This document shows, piece by piece, positions 54,767 to 63,977 of a DNA stretch of 64,000 bases. The stretch is from NCBI RefSeq assembly GCF_004843725.1, contig NZ_CP039451.1, positions 2,610,001-2,674,000 of the forward strand. Direction: 5' to 3'. Position numbers and translations under genes: made by a program. Origin of the DNA: Psychroserpens sp. NJDZ02. GTDB lineage: Bacteria; Bacteroidota; Bacteroidia; Flavobacteriales; Flavobacteriaceae. Position 1 is the stretch's first letter; every line of letters begins with the position of its first letter. Below the pieces are notes generated by a model that ran no database searches, was not told the origin of the DNA, and was given only the letters and a program-made list of their open reading frames with translations.

Positions 54767-55585
54767 ATGACAACACAACAACTAACAGATCAAATTATTA
54801 AAAAGAAGTCTTTTTTGTGTATAGGACTAGACGTCGATTTAAGTAAAATTCCGCAACATTTATTAGACACAGAAGATCCTATTTTCGAGTTTAATAAAGC
54901 CATAATTGACGCAACGCATCATTTGTGTGTTGCTTATAAACCTAACACCGCGTTTTATGAAGCGTATGGTATAAAAGGTTGGAAAGCATTAGAGAAAACA
55001 ATTAATTATCTTAATGATAATCATCCGGATGTTTTTACAATAGCAGATGCTAAGCGTGGCGATATTGGTAATACTAGTACAATGTACGCTAAAGCCTTTT
55101 TTGAAGACTTAGCGTTTGATAGTGTAACTGTCGCTCCGTATATGGGAAAAGACTCTGTAGAACCATTCTTAGCTTTTAAAGACAAGCATACTATCATGTT
55201 AGCTTTAACGTCTAATCAAGGTGCTTTTGATTTTCAGACCAAGCAAGTAGATGGTAAAGAGTTGTACAAACAAGTTTTAGAAACGTCTAAAAACTGGGAG
55301 AACTCTGAAAATTTGATGTACGTTGTTGGAGCAACAAAAGCTGAATATTTTGCAGAGATTAGAAAAATTATTCCAAATAGTTTTTTATTAGTTCCTGGTG
55401 TTGGCGCTCAAGGCGGAAACCTTCAAGACGTCTGTAAATATGGAATGAGTGAAAATGTTGGGTTATTGATAAATTCTTCAAGAGGAATAATTTATGCTTC
55501 TAATCAAAATGATTTTGCTGAAGCTGCTGCAGAAAAGGCAAAAGACTTGCAACAACAAATGGCAATTATTTTAAATAACAAATAG
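54767..55585 (+). CDS. pyrF: Orotidine 5'-phosphate decarboxylase
   Basis: A 272-residue TIM-barrel enzyme of the longer type 2 group, converting OMP to UMP. Motifs: [17 protein letters not shown] (15-31), [14 protein letters not shown], the catalytic [20 protein letters not shown] near 91-110, [18 protein letters not shown] and [11 protein letters not shown] near 203-213. The Lys-Asp catalytic array is intact. It follows the hypothetical gene by 3 bases. A repeat array lies just downstream. Confidence 0.96.
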   Translation: MTTQQLTDQIIKKKSFLCIGLDVDLSKIPQHLLDTEDPIFEFNKAIIDATHHLCVAYKPNTAFYEAYGIKGWKALEKTINYLNDNHPDVFTIADAKRGDIGNTSTMYAKAFFEDLAFDSVTVAPYMGKDSVEPFLAFKDKHTIMLALTSNQGAFDFQTKQVDGKELYKQVLETSKNWENSENLMYVVGATKAEYFAEIRKIIPNSFLLVPGVGAQGGNLQDVCKYGMSENVGLLINSSRGIIYASNQNDFAEAAAEKAKDLQQQMAIILNNK

Positions 55586-55596
55586 TATTTAATCAC

Positions 55597-55798
55597 CTCA
55601 TCCGGAATTTATTTCGGTATCACATTATTATATAAAAAGAATGTTATTTCGCAACGTCATGCTGAACTTGTTTCAGTATCACATTATCATATAAAAATGA
55701 TGTTATTTCGTAACGTCATGCTGAACTTATTTCAGCATCACAGTATTATATGAAAATGATGTTATTTCGCAACGTCATACTGAACTTGTTTCAGTATC
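55597..55798. repeat. Tandem array of 59-bp hairpin-bearing repeats
   Basis: Three copies of a 59-bp unit start at 55622, 55681 and 55740, preceded by a partial divergent copy from about 55597. Each holds a 21-nt hairpin core: ATGCTGAACTTG-TTTCAGTAT, then ATGCTGAACTTA-TTTCAGCAT and ATACTGAACTTG-TTTCAGTAT, plus a partial ATCCGGAATTTA-TTTCGGTAT. Stem changes are mostly matched on both arms. The arms are short (6-8 bp). A single A/T-rich stretch (TATAAAAATGATGTTATTTCG) links the cores. This looks like a flavobacterial REP-type element rather than a terminator. Confidence 0.85.
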
Positions 55799-55895
55799 TC
55801 ATTATTAGAATAAGTAGCCATTCTTTTTATAATAAATAGAAAACAGTTTTTGAAAACATATCGTAAAAATCACATTCAGTTAAAGCAATAATTAA

Positions 55896-56702
55896 ATGAA
55901 AATTAAGGACCAACTAGGTAATCTGTTAGAGTTTGATTCGGTACCAAAACGAATCGTTTCATTAGTACCTTCTCAAACGGAATTGCTTTATGATTTGGGA
56001 TTAGAAGATACTATTGTCGGGCTTACTAAATTTTGTATACATCCCATTCATTTAAAAAAGAAAAAACAAGTGGTTGGAGGAACCAAACAGATTAATATCG
56101 AAAAGATCAAAGCTTTAAAACCTGATATTATTTTGTGTAATAAAGAAGAAAACACAGAAGCTATCGTTATTGCTTGTCAAGCTATTTGTGCTGTACATGT
56201 ATCAGATATTGTTACTATTGATGAGAGTTTGGAGTTGATAATGCAATATGGACAAATCTTTAATGTAAATACAGAAGCGCAAAATATTAAAGATAAAATA
56301 AATACAAATTTAGAAGACTTTAAATTATTTATAAAGGATCAGCCAATTTTAAAAGCAGCTTATTTTATTTGGAAGGATCCATGGATGGTTGCTGCCAATG
56401 GTACGTTTATTAATCATCTTTTAGAATTAAATAAACTTGAAAATATCTATGCTAATCAAGATCGGTATCCAGAAGTAGATATTACTAAAATAGAAGAAGA
56501 AGATAATCTAGAAGTGGTTTTGTTATCCAGCGAGCCTTTTCCTTTTAAAACCGAGCACACTTTGATGTTTGCTGAAATTACTAATCAAGCAAAAGCCATC
56601 TTAGTAGATGGCGAATACTTTTCTTGGTATGGATCAAGATTAATTAATGCGTTTAGTTATTTTAAAGATTTAAGAGAGCGATTGCGAACTTTCTCTAGCT
56701 AA
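55896..56702 (+). CDS. Helical-backbone metal/cofactor-binding protein, BtuF-like
   Basis: A 268-residue protein of the periplasmic-binding fold used for vitamin B12 or iron-chelate uptake. Core blocks: KRIVSLVPSQTELLYDLGLE (19-38), IVGLTKFCIHP, IEKIKALKPDIILCNKEEN near 67-85, and the C-terminal lobe after a long backbone helix. No signal peptide or lipobox is visible, so it may be cytoplasmic or the export signal may be missing. No permease or ATPase of a BtuCD type is next to it. It overlaps the end of the convergent small gene by 33 bases. Confidence 0.85.
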   Translation: MKIKDQLGNLLEFDSVPKRIVSLVPSQTELLYDLGLEDTIVGLTKFCIHPIHLKKKKQVVGGTKQINIEKIKALKPDIILCNKEENTEAIVIACQAICAVHVSDIVTIDESLELIMQYGQIFNVNTEAQNIKDKINTNLEDFKLFIKDQPILKAAYFIWKDPWMVAANGTFINHLLELNKLENIYANQDRYPEVDITKIEEEDNLEVVLLSSEPFPFKTEHTLMFAEITNQAKAILVDGEYFSWYGSRLINAFSYFKDLRERLRTFSS

Positions 56703-56867
56703 ATAATTAAGCTTGTTAAGTTGGTCTAGAAGTTTGACAGCTTTAAAAGCAGACACATCGCTAGCTTCATGATCTGTTTGTCGTAAATTGTAGGAGTGCT
56801 CAACAAGTTGCTTGTAGCGTTTTTTTAACTTGTTTTGATGTGCTTTAAGTAGGTTTGGGTTATTCAT
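56670..56867 (-). CDS. Small Lacal_2735-like protein
   Basis: A 65-residue charged helical protein: KLKKRYKQLVEHSYNLRQTD, then a second helix from about 38 (VSAFKAVKLLDQLNKLNYLA). The two-helix pattern with a Lys-Lys-Tyr-x-x-Leu start fits the small Lacal_2735 family of Flavobacteriaceae, of unknown function. It shares 33 bases with the end of the convergent BtuF-like gene; both frames look genuine. The match is by eye. Confidence 0.65.
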   Translation of the reverse strand: MNNPNLLKAHQNKLKKRYKQLVEHSYNLRQTDHEASDVSAFKAVKLLDQLNKLNYLARESSQSLS

Positions 56868-57111
56868 TTTGTTATATCGTTAGTTTTCAGGTATTTAAAT
56901 TACTTTTTTTATTTAAATAAAAAAAGAAAAAGACAATAAAATATTCCAAAAAATAAAAGAGCCCATTCTTTACCACAAAAAATAGACTCTGATAACTAAC
57001 TAAACTAACTCAGTATAATAAAAATAAGAATGCTTATTTTATATTACAAATATCAAAATTTAATTTAGTTTAAATGTTAATTTAATATTATGCTAACTTT
57101 ACTAAAATAAA

Positions 57112-57813
57112 TTAGTCCTGTAAAGCAAAAACCTTTTGAAGTAACGCAGTAGATCTAGAGCCAACTTTAGTTCTAATGTCTTGTTCTTCTACAGCAATCA
57201 TAGTATAAACTCCTTTTAAAGCTTCTCCAGTCACGTAGTCTGTTAGGTCAGGATTAACATTACTAGTAAAAGGAATTGAATTATACTTAGTTATTAAATT
57301 AGCCCAAATTTGGTCAGCGCCAACTTTGCTAAAAGAATTTTTTATTACTGGGTTAAATTTATCGTATAATGCCGTTTGTGTTTTACTAGTTAGGTATTGC
57401 GTTGCAGCATCATTATTACCTAGTAATATGTTTTTTGCATCTGTAAAAGTAATGTCTTTAACAGCATTAATAAATATAGGTGTCGCTTCTCCAACAGCGT
57501 CTTCTGCAGCTCTGTTTAAAACTTTTAAACCTTCATCAGCTAAACTACTTAAACCAATATCACGTAGTGCTTTGTCTACTTTTTGTAATTCTTCTGGAAG
57601 TAAAATTTTAACTAAATCATTTTTAAAAAAACCATCTGTTTGAGTCAGTTTGGCTACTTGTTTGTCAATTCCTAAGTCTAAAGCTTCTCGTAAGCCGCCT
57701 GCAATATCTAAATCGCTAATGCCTCCTGCTTGAGGTAGTTGGTTAACAACTTGCTGTAATTCTGCGCAAGCAGTAAAATTTAAAACAATAAGTAAGGCTA
57801 ATATTTTTTTCAT
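57112..57813 (-). CDS. DUF4197 family lipoprotein
   Basis: A 233-residue exported protein. The start is ATG 57813, giving the lipoprotein signal MKKILALLIVLNFTACAEL with Cys at 16; a start seven residues up lacks a better signal. The mature chain is helical with the family's blocks SDLDIAGGLREALDLGIDKQ, LPEELQKVDKALRDIGLSSL and TDYVTGEALKGVYTMIAVEE near the end. Function unknown; in the periplasm, probably on the outer membrane. Monocistronic. Confidence 0.9.
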   Translation of the reverse strand: MKKILALLIVLNFTACAELQQVVNQLPQAGGISDLDIAGGLREALDLGIDKQVAKLTQTDGFFKNDLVKILLPEELQKVDKALRDIGLSSLADEGLKVLNRAAEDAVGEATPIFINAVKDITFTDAKNILLGNNDAATQYLTSKTQTALYDKFNPVIKNSFSKVGADQIWANLITKYNSIPFTSNVNPDLTDYVTGEALKGVYTMIAVEEQDIRTKVGSRSTALLQKVFALQD

Positions 57814-57943
57814 GTTGTATAATTTAAGGTACAAATATACCTATTAATAAGATGCGTTTTTAATTCAAAAACTGCGTTTTATTCTTGTTTTCTTTTTAAT
57901 ACTATTAAAATACAAGAGTTAAAAGGGGTTGTAACAATGATTA

Positions 57944-58798
57944 TTAAGAGAAAATAACGGTCTTATTATTAAAAACCATCACTTTACGTTTAATATGAAG
58001 TTTTATAGCATTGGCTAATACTATTTTTTCTAAATCACGTCCTTTTGCAATTAAATCGGTAATATCATGTGTATGCGATACGCGTGTTACATCCTGTTCA
58101 ATAATCGGGCCAGCATCTAATGCTTCTGTAACATAGTGACTAGTTGCTCCGATAATTTTTACGCCACGCTTGTATGCCGAGTGATATGGTTTTGCACCTA
58201 CAAAAGCGGGTAAAAAGGAGTGGTGTATATTAATAACCTTGTTTGGATATTGACTAATAATTTTACTAGATACAATTTGCATGTAACGTGCTAAAACAAT
58301 AAAATTAATGCCATGTTTTTTACACAATTCTAACTGTTGGTCTTCCGCCTGCGCTTTAGTGTCTTTAGTGACTGGGATGTGGTAAAACGGAATATTAAAA
58401 CTGTCTGCAATAGGTCTTAAGGTATTGTGATTACTAATTATAAACGGAATGTCTACTTCTAATTCTCCAGAATTATAACGTCCTAAAATATCGTATAAGC
58501 AATGGTCATATTTGGATACGAATAAGGCCATTTTAGGTTTATTTGCAGAAGAGTAAATGCGCCATTTCATAGTAAATTGGTCAGCGAGATTGGTTTTGAA
58601 GCTGACTTTAAATGCTTCGATTTCAAACGTATCAGTTTCAAATTCGCTTTCTAAACGCATAAAAAAGATATCTTGTTCTCTATCGACATGTTGATCTATA
58701 TAAATAATGTTTCCTTTGTTATTGACTATAAAATTGGTAACACTTGCAATAATCCCTGATTGGTCATTACAGTTTATAAGTATGGTTATTTTTTTCAT
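57944..58798 (-). CDS. purU: Formyltetrahydrofolate deformylase
   Basis: A 284-residue enzyme releasing formate and tetrahydrofolate from 10-formyl-THF, balancing one-carbon pools for purine and glycine synthesis. An N-terminal ACT domain (ILINCNDQSGIIASVTNFIV, 5-24) is followed by the formyltransferase fold. Catalytic residues are in VINIHHSFLPAFVGAKPY (Asn/His, near 207-224) and GATSHYVTEALDAGPIIEQD (near 234-253, with His and Asp). Length is normal. It is divergent to icmF. Confidence 0.95.
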   Translation of the reverse strand: MKKITILINCNDQSGIIASVTNFIVNNKGNIIYIDQHVDREQDIFFMRLESEFETDTFEIEAFKVSFKTNLADQFTMKWRIYSSANKPKMALFVSKYDHCLYDILGRYNSGELEVDIPFIISNHNTLRPIADSFNIPFYHIPVTKDTKAQAEDQQLELCKKHGINFIVLARYMQIVSSKIISQYPNKVINIHHSFLPAFVGAKPYHSAYKRGVKIIGATSHYVTEALDAGPIIEQDVTRVSHTHDITDLIAKGRDLEKIVLANAIKLHIKRKVMVFNNKTVIFS

Positions 58799-58941
58799 TT
58801 ACAATAGGTATTGACGACTAAATTAGTCTAAAAAAGCATGGTTACTTTTTTTGTTTTTAAGTTTTATATAATTACAGATTATAGAGCAATATTTTTGAAT
58901 ATTCCGTAAATTGCAAGTCTAAAACAGATTATATTCTAAGA

Positions 58942-61900
58942 ATGACACAAGCAACACCGTACAAACCAAAGTATAAAGTAAGAATTGTTACTGCAGCAGC
59001 CTTATTTGATGGTCATGATGCATCCATTAATATCATGCGTCGTATTATTCAATCTACAGGAGTAGAGGTCATACATTTAGGTCACGACAGAAGTGTAGAT
59101 GAGGTTGTAAATACAGCGATTCAAGAAGATGCAAATGCTATTTGTTTAACCTCATATCAAGGAGGCCATAACGAGTATTTTAAATATATGTACGATCTTT
59201 TAAAAGAAAGAGGGGCAGAACACATCAAGATTTTTGGTGGTGGTGGTGGTGTAATCTTACCTTCAGAAATCAAGGATTTAATGGATTACGGTATTTCTCG
59301 TATCTACTCTCCTGATGATGGACGTGCTATGGGATTACAAGGTATGATTAATGATTTGGTCGAACAATCGGATTTTGCAATTGGTGATACTTTAAGTAAC
59401 GAGTTAGACATTTTACCTACTAAAAACCCTAAAGCAATTGCTAGGATTATCTCTTCAGCAGAAAACTTTCCTGACGTTGCTAAAGCGACTTTAGATAAAA
59501 TTCATATTAAAAATAAAGCGTCTAAAACGCCAGTTTTAGGAATTACAGGAACAGGTGGAGCAGGTAAATCATCTTTGGTAGACGAGCTAGTGCGTCGTTT
59601 TTTAGTCGATTTTCCAGAGAAAACAATTGGTTTAGTATCTGTAGATCCTTCTAAGCGTAAAACTGGAGGCGCACTTTTAGGTGATAGAATTAGAATGAAT
59701 GCTATCAATTCGCCAAGAGTATACATGCGTAGTTTAGCTACACGCCAATCTAACTTAGCATTATCTAAATATGTAAATGAAGCCGTTCAAGTTTTAAAAG
59801 CTGCGGAATACGATTTAATTATATTAGAAACCTCTGGAATTGGACAATCTGATACAGAGATTATGGAACATTCTGACGTAGCTTTATACGTTATGACTCC
59901 AGAATTTGGTGCAGCAACACAATTAGAAAAAATCGACATGCTTGATTTTGCAGATTTGGTTGCTATCAATAAATTTGACAAACGCGGGTCTTTAGATGCG
60001 CTTCGTGATGTTAAAAAACAGTACATGCGTAACAATAATCTTTGGGATGTACACCAAGATGATTTGCCAGTTTATGGGACTATTGCGTCGCAATTTAACG
60101 ATCCAGGGATGAACACGCTTTACAAAGCCATCATGGATAAGTTAGTGGAGAAAACGAATTCGGTTTTAAAATCGACATTTGAAATTTCACAGGAAATGAG
60201 CGAGAAAATTTTCGTTATTCCACCATCACGTACACGATACTTGTCGGAAATAGCAGAAAGTAATCGTGCCTATGACAAAACAGCAAGCACACAAGTTGAA
60301 GTAGCGCAACGATTATACGGTATCTTTAAAACCATTGGTTCTGTAGGAGATGTCACCTTGAGCGGAGTCGAAAAGTCTTTTATAGGAAAACAAGGTCTTG
60401 ATCAGGATGAGATCCTGAAACTAGTTCAGGATGACAAACAGGGTTTTATTAAAATGCTTATTGCAGAATTTGACCGTGTAAAATTAAACTTAGATCCTTA
60501 CAATTGGGAAGTGATTACAGGTTGGGATGAGAAAGTTAACAAATATAAAAATCCAATTTATAGTTTTAAAGTAAGAGATAAAGAGATTAAGATTGAAACA
60601 CATTCCGAGTCATTATCACACTTGCAAATTCCAAGAATAGCCTTACCAAAGTATCAAGCTTGGGGCGATTTATTACGTTGGAATTTACAAGAAAACGTAC
60701 CAGGGGAATTTCCATATACATCTGGATTATATCCTTTTAAACGTACAGGAGAAGATCCAGCACGTATGTTTGCAGGAGAAGGTGGACCAGAACGTACCAA
60801 CAGACGTTTTCACTATGTAAGTGCAGGTTTGCCAGCAAAACGCTTGTCTACCGCTTTTGATAGTGTAACGCTTTACGGAAACGACCCAGATTTAAGACCA
60901 GATATTTATGGTAAAATTGGTAATGCAGGAGTTAGTATTTGTTGTTTAGACGATGCTAAAAAACTGTATTCTGGTTTTGATTTAGCAAATGTTATGACGT
61001 CGGTAAGTATGACAATTAATGGTCCTGCTCCAATGTTATTAGGATTTTTTATGAATGCTGCTATCGACCAACAATGTGAGTTTTACATTAAAGAAAACGG
61101 TCTAGAAAAAGAAGTAGAAGCTAAAATCGCAAAATTATATAAAGGAAAAGTGCGTCCGTCTTATAATGGCGAGTTACCAGAAGGGAATAATGGTTTAGGT
61201 TTAATGCTTTTAGGTGTTACAGGAGACCTTGTATTACCAGCAGATGTTTATGCAGAGATTAAAAAGAATACCATTGCTCAAGTAAGAGGGACGGTTCAAG
61301 CAGATATTTTAAAAGAAGATCAAGCACAAAATACGTGTATTTTCTCTACAGAATTTGCATTAAGACTAATGGGAGATGTTCAAGAGTATTTTATCGAGAA
61401 TAACGTCCGTAACTTTTATTCAGTATCAATTTCTGGGTATCATATTGCAGAAGCAGGTGCAAACCCGATTACACAATTAGCGTTGACGTTATCTAATGGT
61501 TTCACTTACGTGGAATATTATTTAAGTCGTGGTATGGACATCAATAAATTTGGTCCAAATTTATCATTCTTTTTCTCAAACGGAATCGATCCAGAATATG
61601 CTGTAATTGGTCGTGTGGCACGTAAAATTTGGGCAAAGGCAATGAAGCGCAAGTATGGTGCAAATGCAAGAGCACAAATGTTGAAATATCATATTCAAAC
61701 GTCAGGACGTAGTTTACATGCTCAAGAAATTGACTTTAATGATATTCGTACAACGCTTCAAGCATTATACGCTATTTATGATAACTGTAATTCATTACAC
61801 ACAAATGCGTATGATGAGGCTATTACAACGCCAACGGAAGAATCGGTTAGACGTGCGATGGCCATTCAATTAATTATAAATAAAGAATTAGGATTAAATA

Positions 61901-62379
61901 AAAACGAAAATCCAATTCAAGGCTCTTTCATTATTGAAGAATTAACAGATTTAGTAGAAGAAGCGGTGCTTTTAGAATTCGATAGAATTACAGAAAGAGG
62001 TGGTGTTCTTGGTGCAATGGAAACGATGTACCAACGTAGTAAAATACAAGAGGAAAGTTTATACTACGAAACGTTGAAGCATAACGGAAAGTTCCCAATT
62101 GTTGGGGTAAATACGTTCTTAAGTTCTAAGGGATCTCCTACGGTTGTTCCTGCGGAAGTGATTAGAGCAACAGAAGAAGAGAAGCAGTTTCAAATTAAAA
62201 CCTTGGCAAATCTCCATGATGCAAATGATACTAAAGCATTATTAAAAGAACTTCAAGTAAAAGCTATTAATAACGAAAATATCTTTGAAGCTTTAATGGA
62301 TGTTTGTAAAGTCTGTAGTTTAGGAGAAATTACATCCTCTTTATTTGAAGTAGGGGGACAATATCGTCGTAACATGTAA
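58942..62379 (+). CDS. icmF: Fused isobutyryl-CoA mutase (IcmF)
   Basis: A 1145-residue cobalamin enzyme of the three-part IcmF type. The B12 domain comes first, with the DGHD motif at residues 23-26 whose His is the lower Co ligand; next a MeaB-like GTPase chaperone ([10 protein letters not shown] near 203-212, [17 protein letters not shown] near 233-249); last the mutase TIM barrel from about 545 ([20 protein letters not shown]). The [10 protein letters not shown] region fits isobutyryl/pivalyl-type rather than methylmalonyl-CoA substrates. It rearranges branched-chain acyl-CoA using adenosylcobalamin. Residues 487-498 are encoded by a palindromic repeat. No mutase subunit genes are adjacent. 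Confidence 0.92.
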   Translation: MTQATPYKPKYKVRIVTAAALFDGHDASINIMRRIIQSTGVEVIHLGHDRSVDEVVNTAIQEDANAICLTSYQGGHNEYFKYMYDLLKERGAEHIKIFGGGGGVILPSEIKDLMDYGISRIYSPDDGRAMGLQGMINDLVEQSDFAIGDTLSNELDILPTKNPKAIARIISSAENFPDVAKATLDKIHIKNKASKTPVLGITGTGGAGKSSLVDELVRRFLVDFPEKTIGLVSVDPSKRKTGGALLGDRIRMNAINSPRVYMRSLATRQSNLALSKYVNEAVQVLKAAEYDLIILETSGIGQSDTEIMEHSDVALYVMTPEFGAATQLEKIDMLDFADLVAINKFDKRGSLDALRDVKKQYMRNNNLWDVHQDDLPVYGTIASQFNDPGMNTLYKAIMDKLVEKTNSVLKSTFEISQEMSEKIFVIPPSRTRYLSEIAESNRAYDKTASTQVEVAQRLYGIFKTIGSVGDVTLSGVEKSFIGKQGLDQDEILKLVQDDKQGFIKMLIAEFDRVKLNLDPYNWEVITGWDEKVNKYKNPIYSFKVRDKEIKIETHSESLSHLQIPRIALPKYQAWGDLLRWNLQENVPGEFPYTSGLYPFKRTGEDPARMFAGEGGPERTNRRFHYVSAGLPAKRLSTAFDSVTLYGNDPDLRPDIYGKIGNAGVSICCLDDAKKLYSGFDLANVMTSVSMTINGPAPMLLGFFMNAAIDQQCEFYIKENGLEKEVEAKIAKLYKGKVRPSYNGELPEGNNGLGLMLLGVTGDLVLPADVYAEIKKNTIAQVRGTVQADILKEDQAQNTCIFSTEFALRLMGDVQEYFIENNVRNFYSVSISGYHIAEAGANPITQLALTLSNGFTYVEYYLSRGMDINKFGPNLSFFFSNGIDPEYAVIGRVARKIWAKAMKRKYGANARAQMLKYHIQTSGRSLHAQEIDFNDIRTTLQALYAIYDNCNSLHTNAYDEAITTPTEESVRRAMAIQLIINKELGLNKNENPIQGSFIIEELTDLVEEAVLLEFDRITERGGVLGAMETMYQRSKIQEESLYYETLKHNGKFPIVGVNTFLSSKGSPTVVPAEVIRATEEEKQFQIKTLANLHDANDTKALLKELQVKAINNENIFEALMDVCKVCSLGEITSSLFEVGGQYRRNM
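60402..60435. repeat. Hairpin-repeat copy inside the icmF reading frame
   Basis: Within the linker between GTPase and mutase domains lies ATCCTGAA-ACTAG-TTCAGGAT (60412-60432), with an overlapping TCAGGAT-GAG-ATCCTGA (60402-60418). Read on the minus strand it is GTCATCCTGAACTAG-TTTCAGGATCTC, aligning without gaps to the 21-nt core and flanks of the repeats at 55597-55798. It is translated in frame as [13 protein letters not shown] and breaks nothing. Confidence 0.75.
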
Positions 62380-62391
62380 GCAGAGAACCAC

Positions 62392-62478
62392 TTTTCGTTT
62401 TTTACGAAAAATGAGTGAATCGCTTATCCCAAACTAGATTTGGGATCTCAATTATTGATTTTTTCGTTTTAACGAAAA
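62392..62478. repeat. Three hairpins behind icmF, one of the repeat family
   Basis: Hairpins: TTTTCGT/ACGAAAA (62392-62410), ATCCCAAACTAG-ATTTGGGAT (62426-62446) and TTTTCGTTTTAACGAAAA (62461-62478). The middle one has the same 21-nt length, AACTAG loop and TCTCA tail as the other repeats, but a different stem. The outer two are near copies of each other. They lie 12-100 bases past the icmF stop. Confidence 0.6.
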
Positions 62479-62587
62479 GAGTTAACATTTAAAAGTACTA
62501 TTTCACATTTAGAGTACTATTTAAATTAAAATATGTTGTGATTGAAAATACCTAAACTTAGTTTAAATAATCTCAATACATAAAACA

Positions 62588-62619
62588 AAAAAAGCGTTTC
62601 AATCTGAAACGCTTTTTTT
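62588..62619 (+). terminator. Terminator upstream of osmC
   Basis: AAAGCGTTTC-AATCT-GAAACGCTTT, perfect stem, T7 run. It lies 210 bases after icmF and 17 before the OsmC start, so it most likely ends the icmF transcript. Confidence 0.8.
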
Positions 62620-62636
62620 ATATTCAATAAAAAAAT

Positions 62637-63110
62637 ATGTCTATCAAACACACCTTCAAAGCAAGCATTAATTGGAATATAAATGAAGGCGAAAGCACGA
62701 AAAACCCAAGAACCTTCAGTCGGAATCATGAAGTTGTCATAGAGAACAAAGCAACGCCTTTAAAAGTATCCGCAGCAAAACCATTTAGGGGTGATGACGC
62801 ATTATACAATCCAGAAGATTTATTGCTATCTGCCTTAACATCGTGTCACATGATGTCTTATTTATATGTTTGTGCTCAAAATAATATAGAAGTATTAAGC
62901 TATACAGATGATGCTGAAGGTGATTTAGAAGTCAATATTTCAGGTAGTGGTAGTTTTAAAACGGTACGACTAAAACCAATAGTGACCATAAAAGACGCTA
63001 GTCAAAAAGACTTAGCGTTAAGTTTACATAAAAAGGCAAACAGCTTATGTTTTATAGCTAATTCATGTCATTTTCCAATTGTTCATGAGGCTACTATAGT
63101 GATCCAATAA
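62637..63110 (+). CDS. OsmC family protein (peroxide/thiol stress)
   Basis: A 157-residue OsmC/Ohr-type protein reducing organic hydroperoxides with cysteine chemistry. Two cysteines fit the active site: LLLSALTSCHMMSYLYVCA (near 62-80; first Cys) and the later NSLCFIANSCHFPI (near 133-146). The opening region KASINWNINEGESTKNPRTF matches the short OsmC subfamily. The next gene is a 33-residue Cys-rich peptide 84 bases downstream, which suggests a thiol or metal theme for this corner. Confidence 0.9.
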   Translation: MSIKHTFKASINWNINEGESTKNPRTFSRNHEVVIENKATPLKVSAAKPFRGDDALYNPEDLLLSALTSCHMMSYLYVCAQNNIEVLSYTDDAEGDLEVNISGSGSFKTVRLKPIVTIKDASQKDLALSLHKKANSLCFIANSCHFPIVHEATIVIQ

Positions 63111-63194
63111 TCAAGTGTTAAAAAATAATTCACATGTTTTGCATCTTTTTTAATGGTATCACGTCTATTATATGAACATAAAAAAATAGATATC

Positions 63195-63296
63195 ATGAAA
63201 AATAAAGACTGTACTTGTAACTGTGAAGGTTGCTCAAAAGGAAATTGTCAAAACTGTACTTGCGATACTTGTACTTGTACAAATTACAACTGTTAA
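63195..63296 (+). CDS. Cysteine-rich 33-residue peptide, metallothionein-like
   Basis: A tiny frame from ATG 63195 to TAA 63296. It has 10 cysteines in 33 residues, at positions 6, 8, 10, 13, 18, 21, 23, 26, 28 and 33, many as CxC or CxxC (for example DCTCNCEGCSKGNC and CDTCTC). The only other frequent residues are Asn, Thr and Lys; there is no signal peptide. Such a pattern can bind Zn, Cd, Cu or Ag thiolate clusters. It is not a known family to me. It lies 79 bases before the SigZ gene and 84 bases after OsmC. Expression is not shown. Confidence 0.6.
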   Translation: MKNKDCTCNCEGCSKGNCQNCTCDTCTCTNYNC

Positions 63297-63375
63297 GCAA
63301 CACTTAAAAGAAGTGACAATAACGCTAGTTTTGGTAACTTTATACTAAGATTAGCGTTTCTTTTAATACATCGAT

Positions 63376-63915
63376 ATGGATACTCAAGACATTTGGAAAT
63401 TACATGCAGACGACATCAGATATTTTATTTTTAGTAAAGTAAAAGATGCTGTGGTAGCGGACGATTTATTGCAAGAAACGTTTATAAAAGTGCACACTAA
63501 GCTAAAGACCTTAAAAGATGAAGATAAGATGAAGTCTTGGGTATTCTCTATAGCAAGATATACGGTTCTAGATTATTTTAGAAGTAAAAAAATAGTGTAT
63601 GAAACTACGGATGAAGATTTTATTTTTGAAGAACAAAAACTAGAGCATACAGAAGTTGATTGTTTGCATGGGATTATTAAAAGTTTGCCTAAAAAGTATC
63701 GTGATCCTTTGTTTTTAAGTGATATAAAAGGCTTGAAACAAAAGCAAATAGCGGAACAGTTAAACTTGCCTTTGCCAACCATAAAATCGCAAATACAACG
63801 GGGAAGAAAACTAATTGCTCAAGGTTTTGTTGATTGTTGTGATTTTATAATAAATGACGATGGTTTTTTGGTTGGAGAAATCAAAGACAAAGCAGACTGT
63901 AAAATGTGTCATTAA
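63376..63915 (+). CDS. sigZ: RNA polymerase sigma factor, SigZ-type (ECF)
   Basis: A 179-residue extracytoplasmic-function sigma factor. Region 2 is DDLLQETFIKVHTKLKTL (near 31-48) with WVFSIARYTVLDYFRSKK; region 4 ends in KQIAEQLNLPLPTIKSQIQR (near 128-147). The C-terminal tail has CCDFIINDDGFLVGE and CKMCH, as in SigZ, with four cysteines and a His that could bind zinc or sense redox state. No anti-sigma gene follows; the tail may play that role. A promoter for the next gene lies 5 bases past the stop. Confidence 0.93.
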   Translation: MDTQDIWKLHADDIRYFIFSKVKDAVVADDLLQETFIKVHTKLKTLKDEDKMKSWVFSIARYTVLDYFRSKKIVYETTDEDFIFEEQKLEHTEVDCLHGIIKSLPKKYRDPLFLSDIKGLKQKQIAEQLNLPLPTIKSQIQRGRKLIAQGFVDCCDFIINDDGFLVGEIKDKADCKMCH

Positions 63916-63919
63916 TTAG

Positions 63920-63927
63920 TATCTTTG
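63920..63927 (+). promoter_or_regulatory. -7 element of the gene at the window end
   Basis: TATCTTTG, matching TAnnTTTG, about 50 bases before the last start codon. A small inverted repeat CTACT...AGTAG follows at 63933-63950. Confidence 0.55.
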
Positions 63928-63977
63928 CAATCTACTAGTTTACAAGTAGTCTCATTATATCTTATTTATATACATAA

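Noticed and set aside
55597..55798. CRISPR array
   Set aside because: The units are adjacent near-identical copies with hairpin cores; there are no unique spacers and no cas genes.
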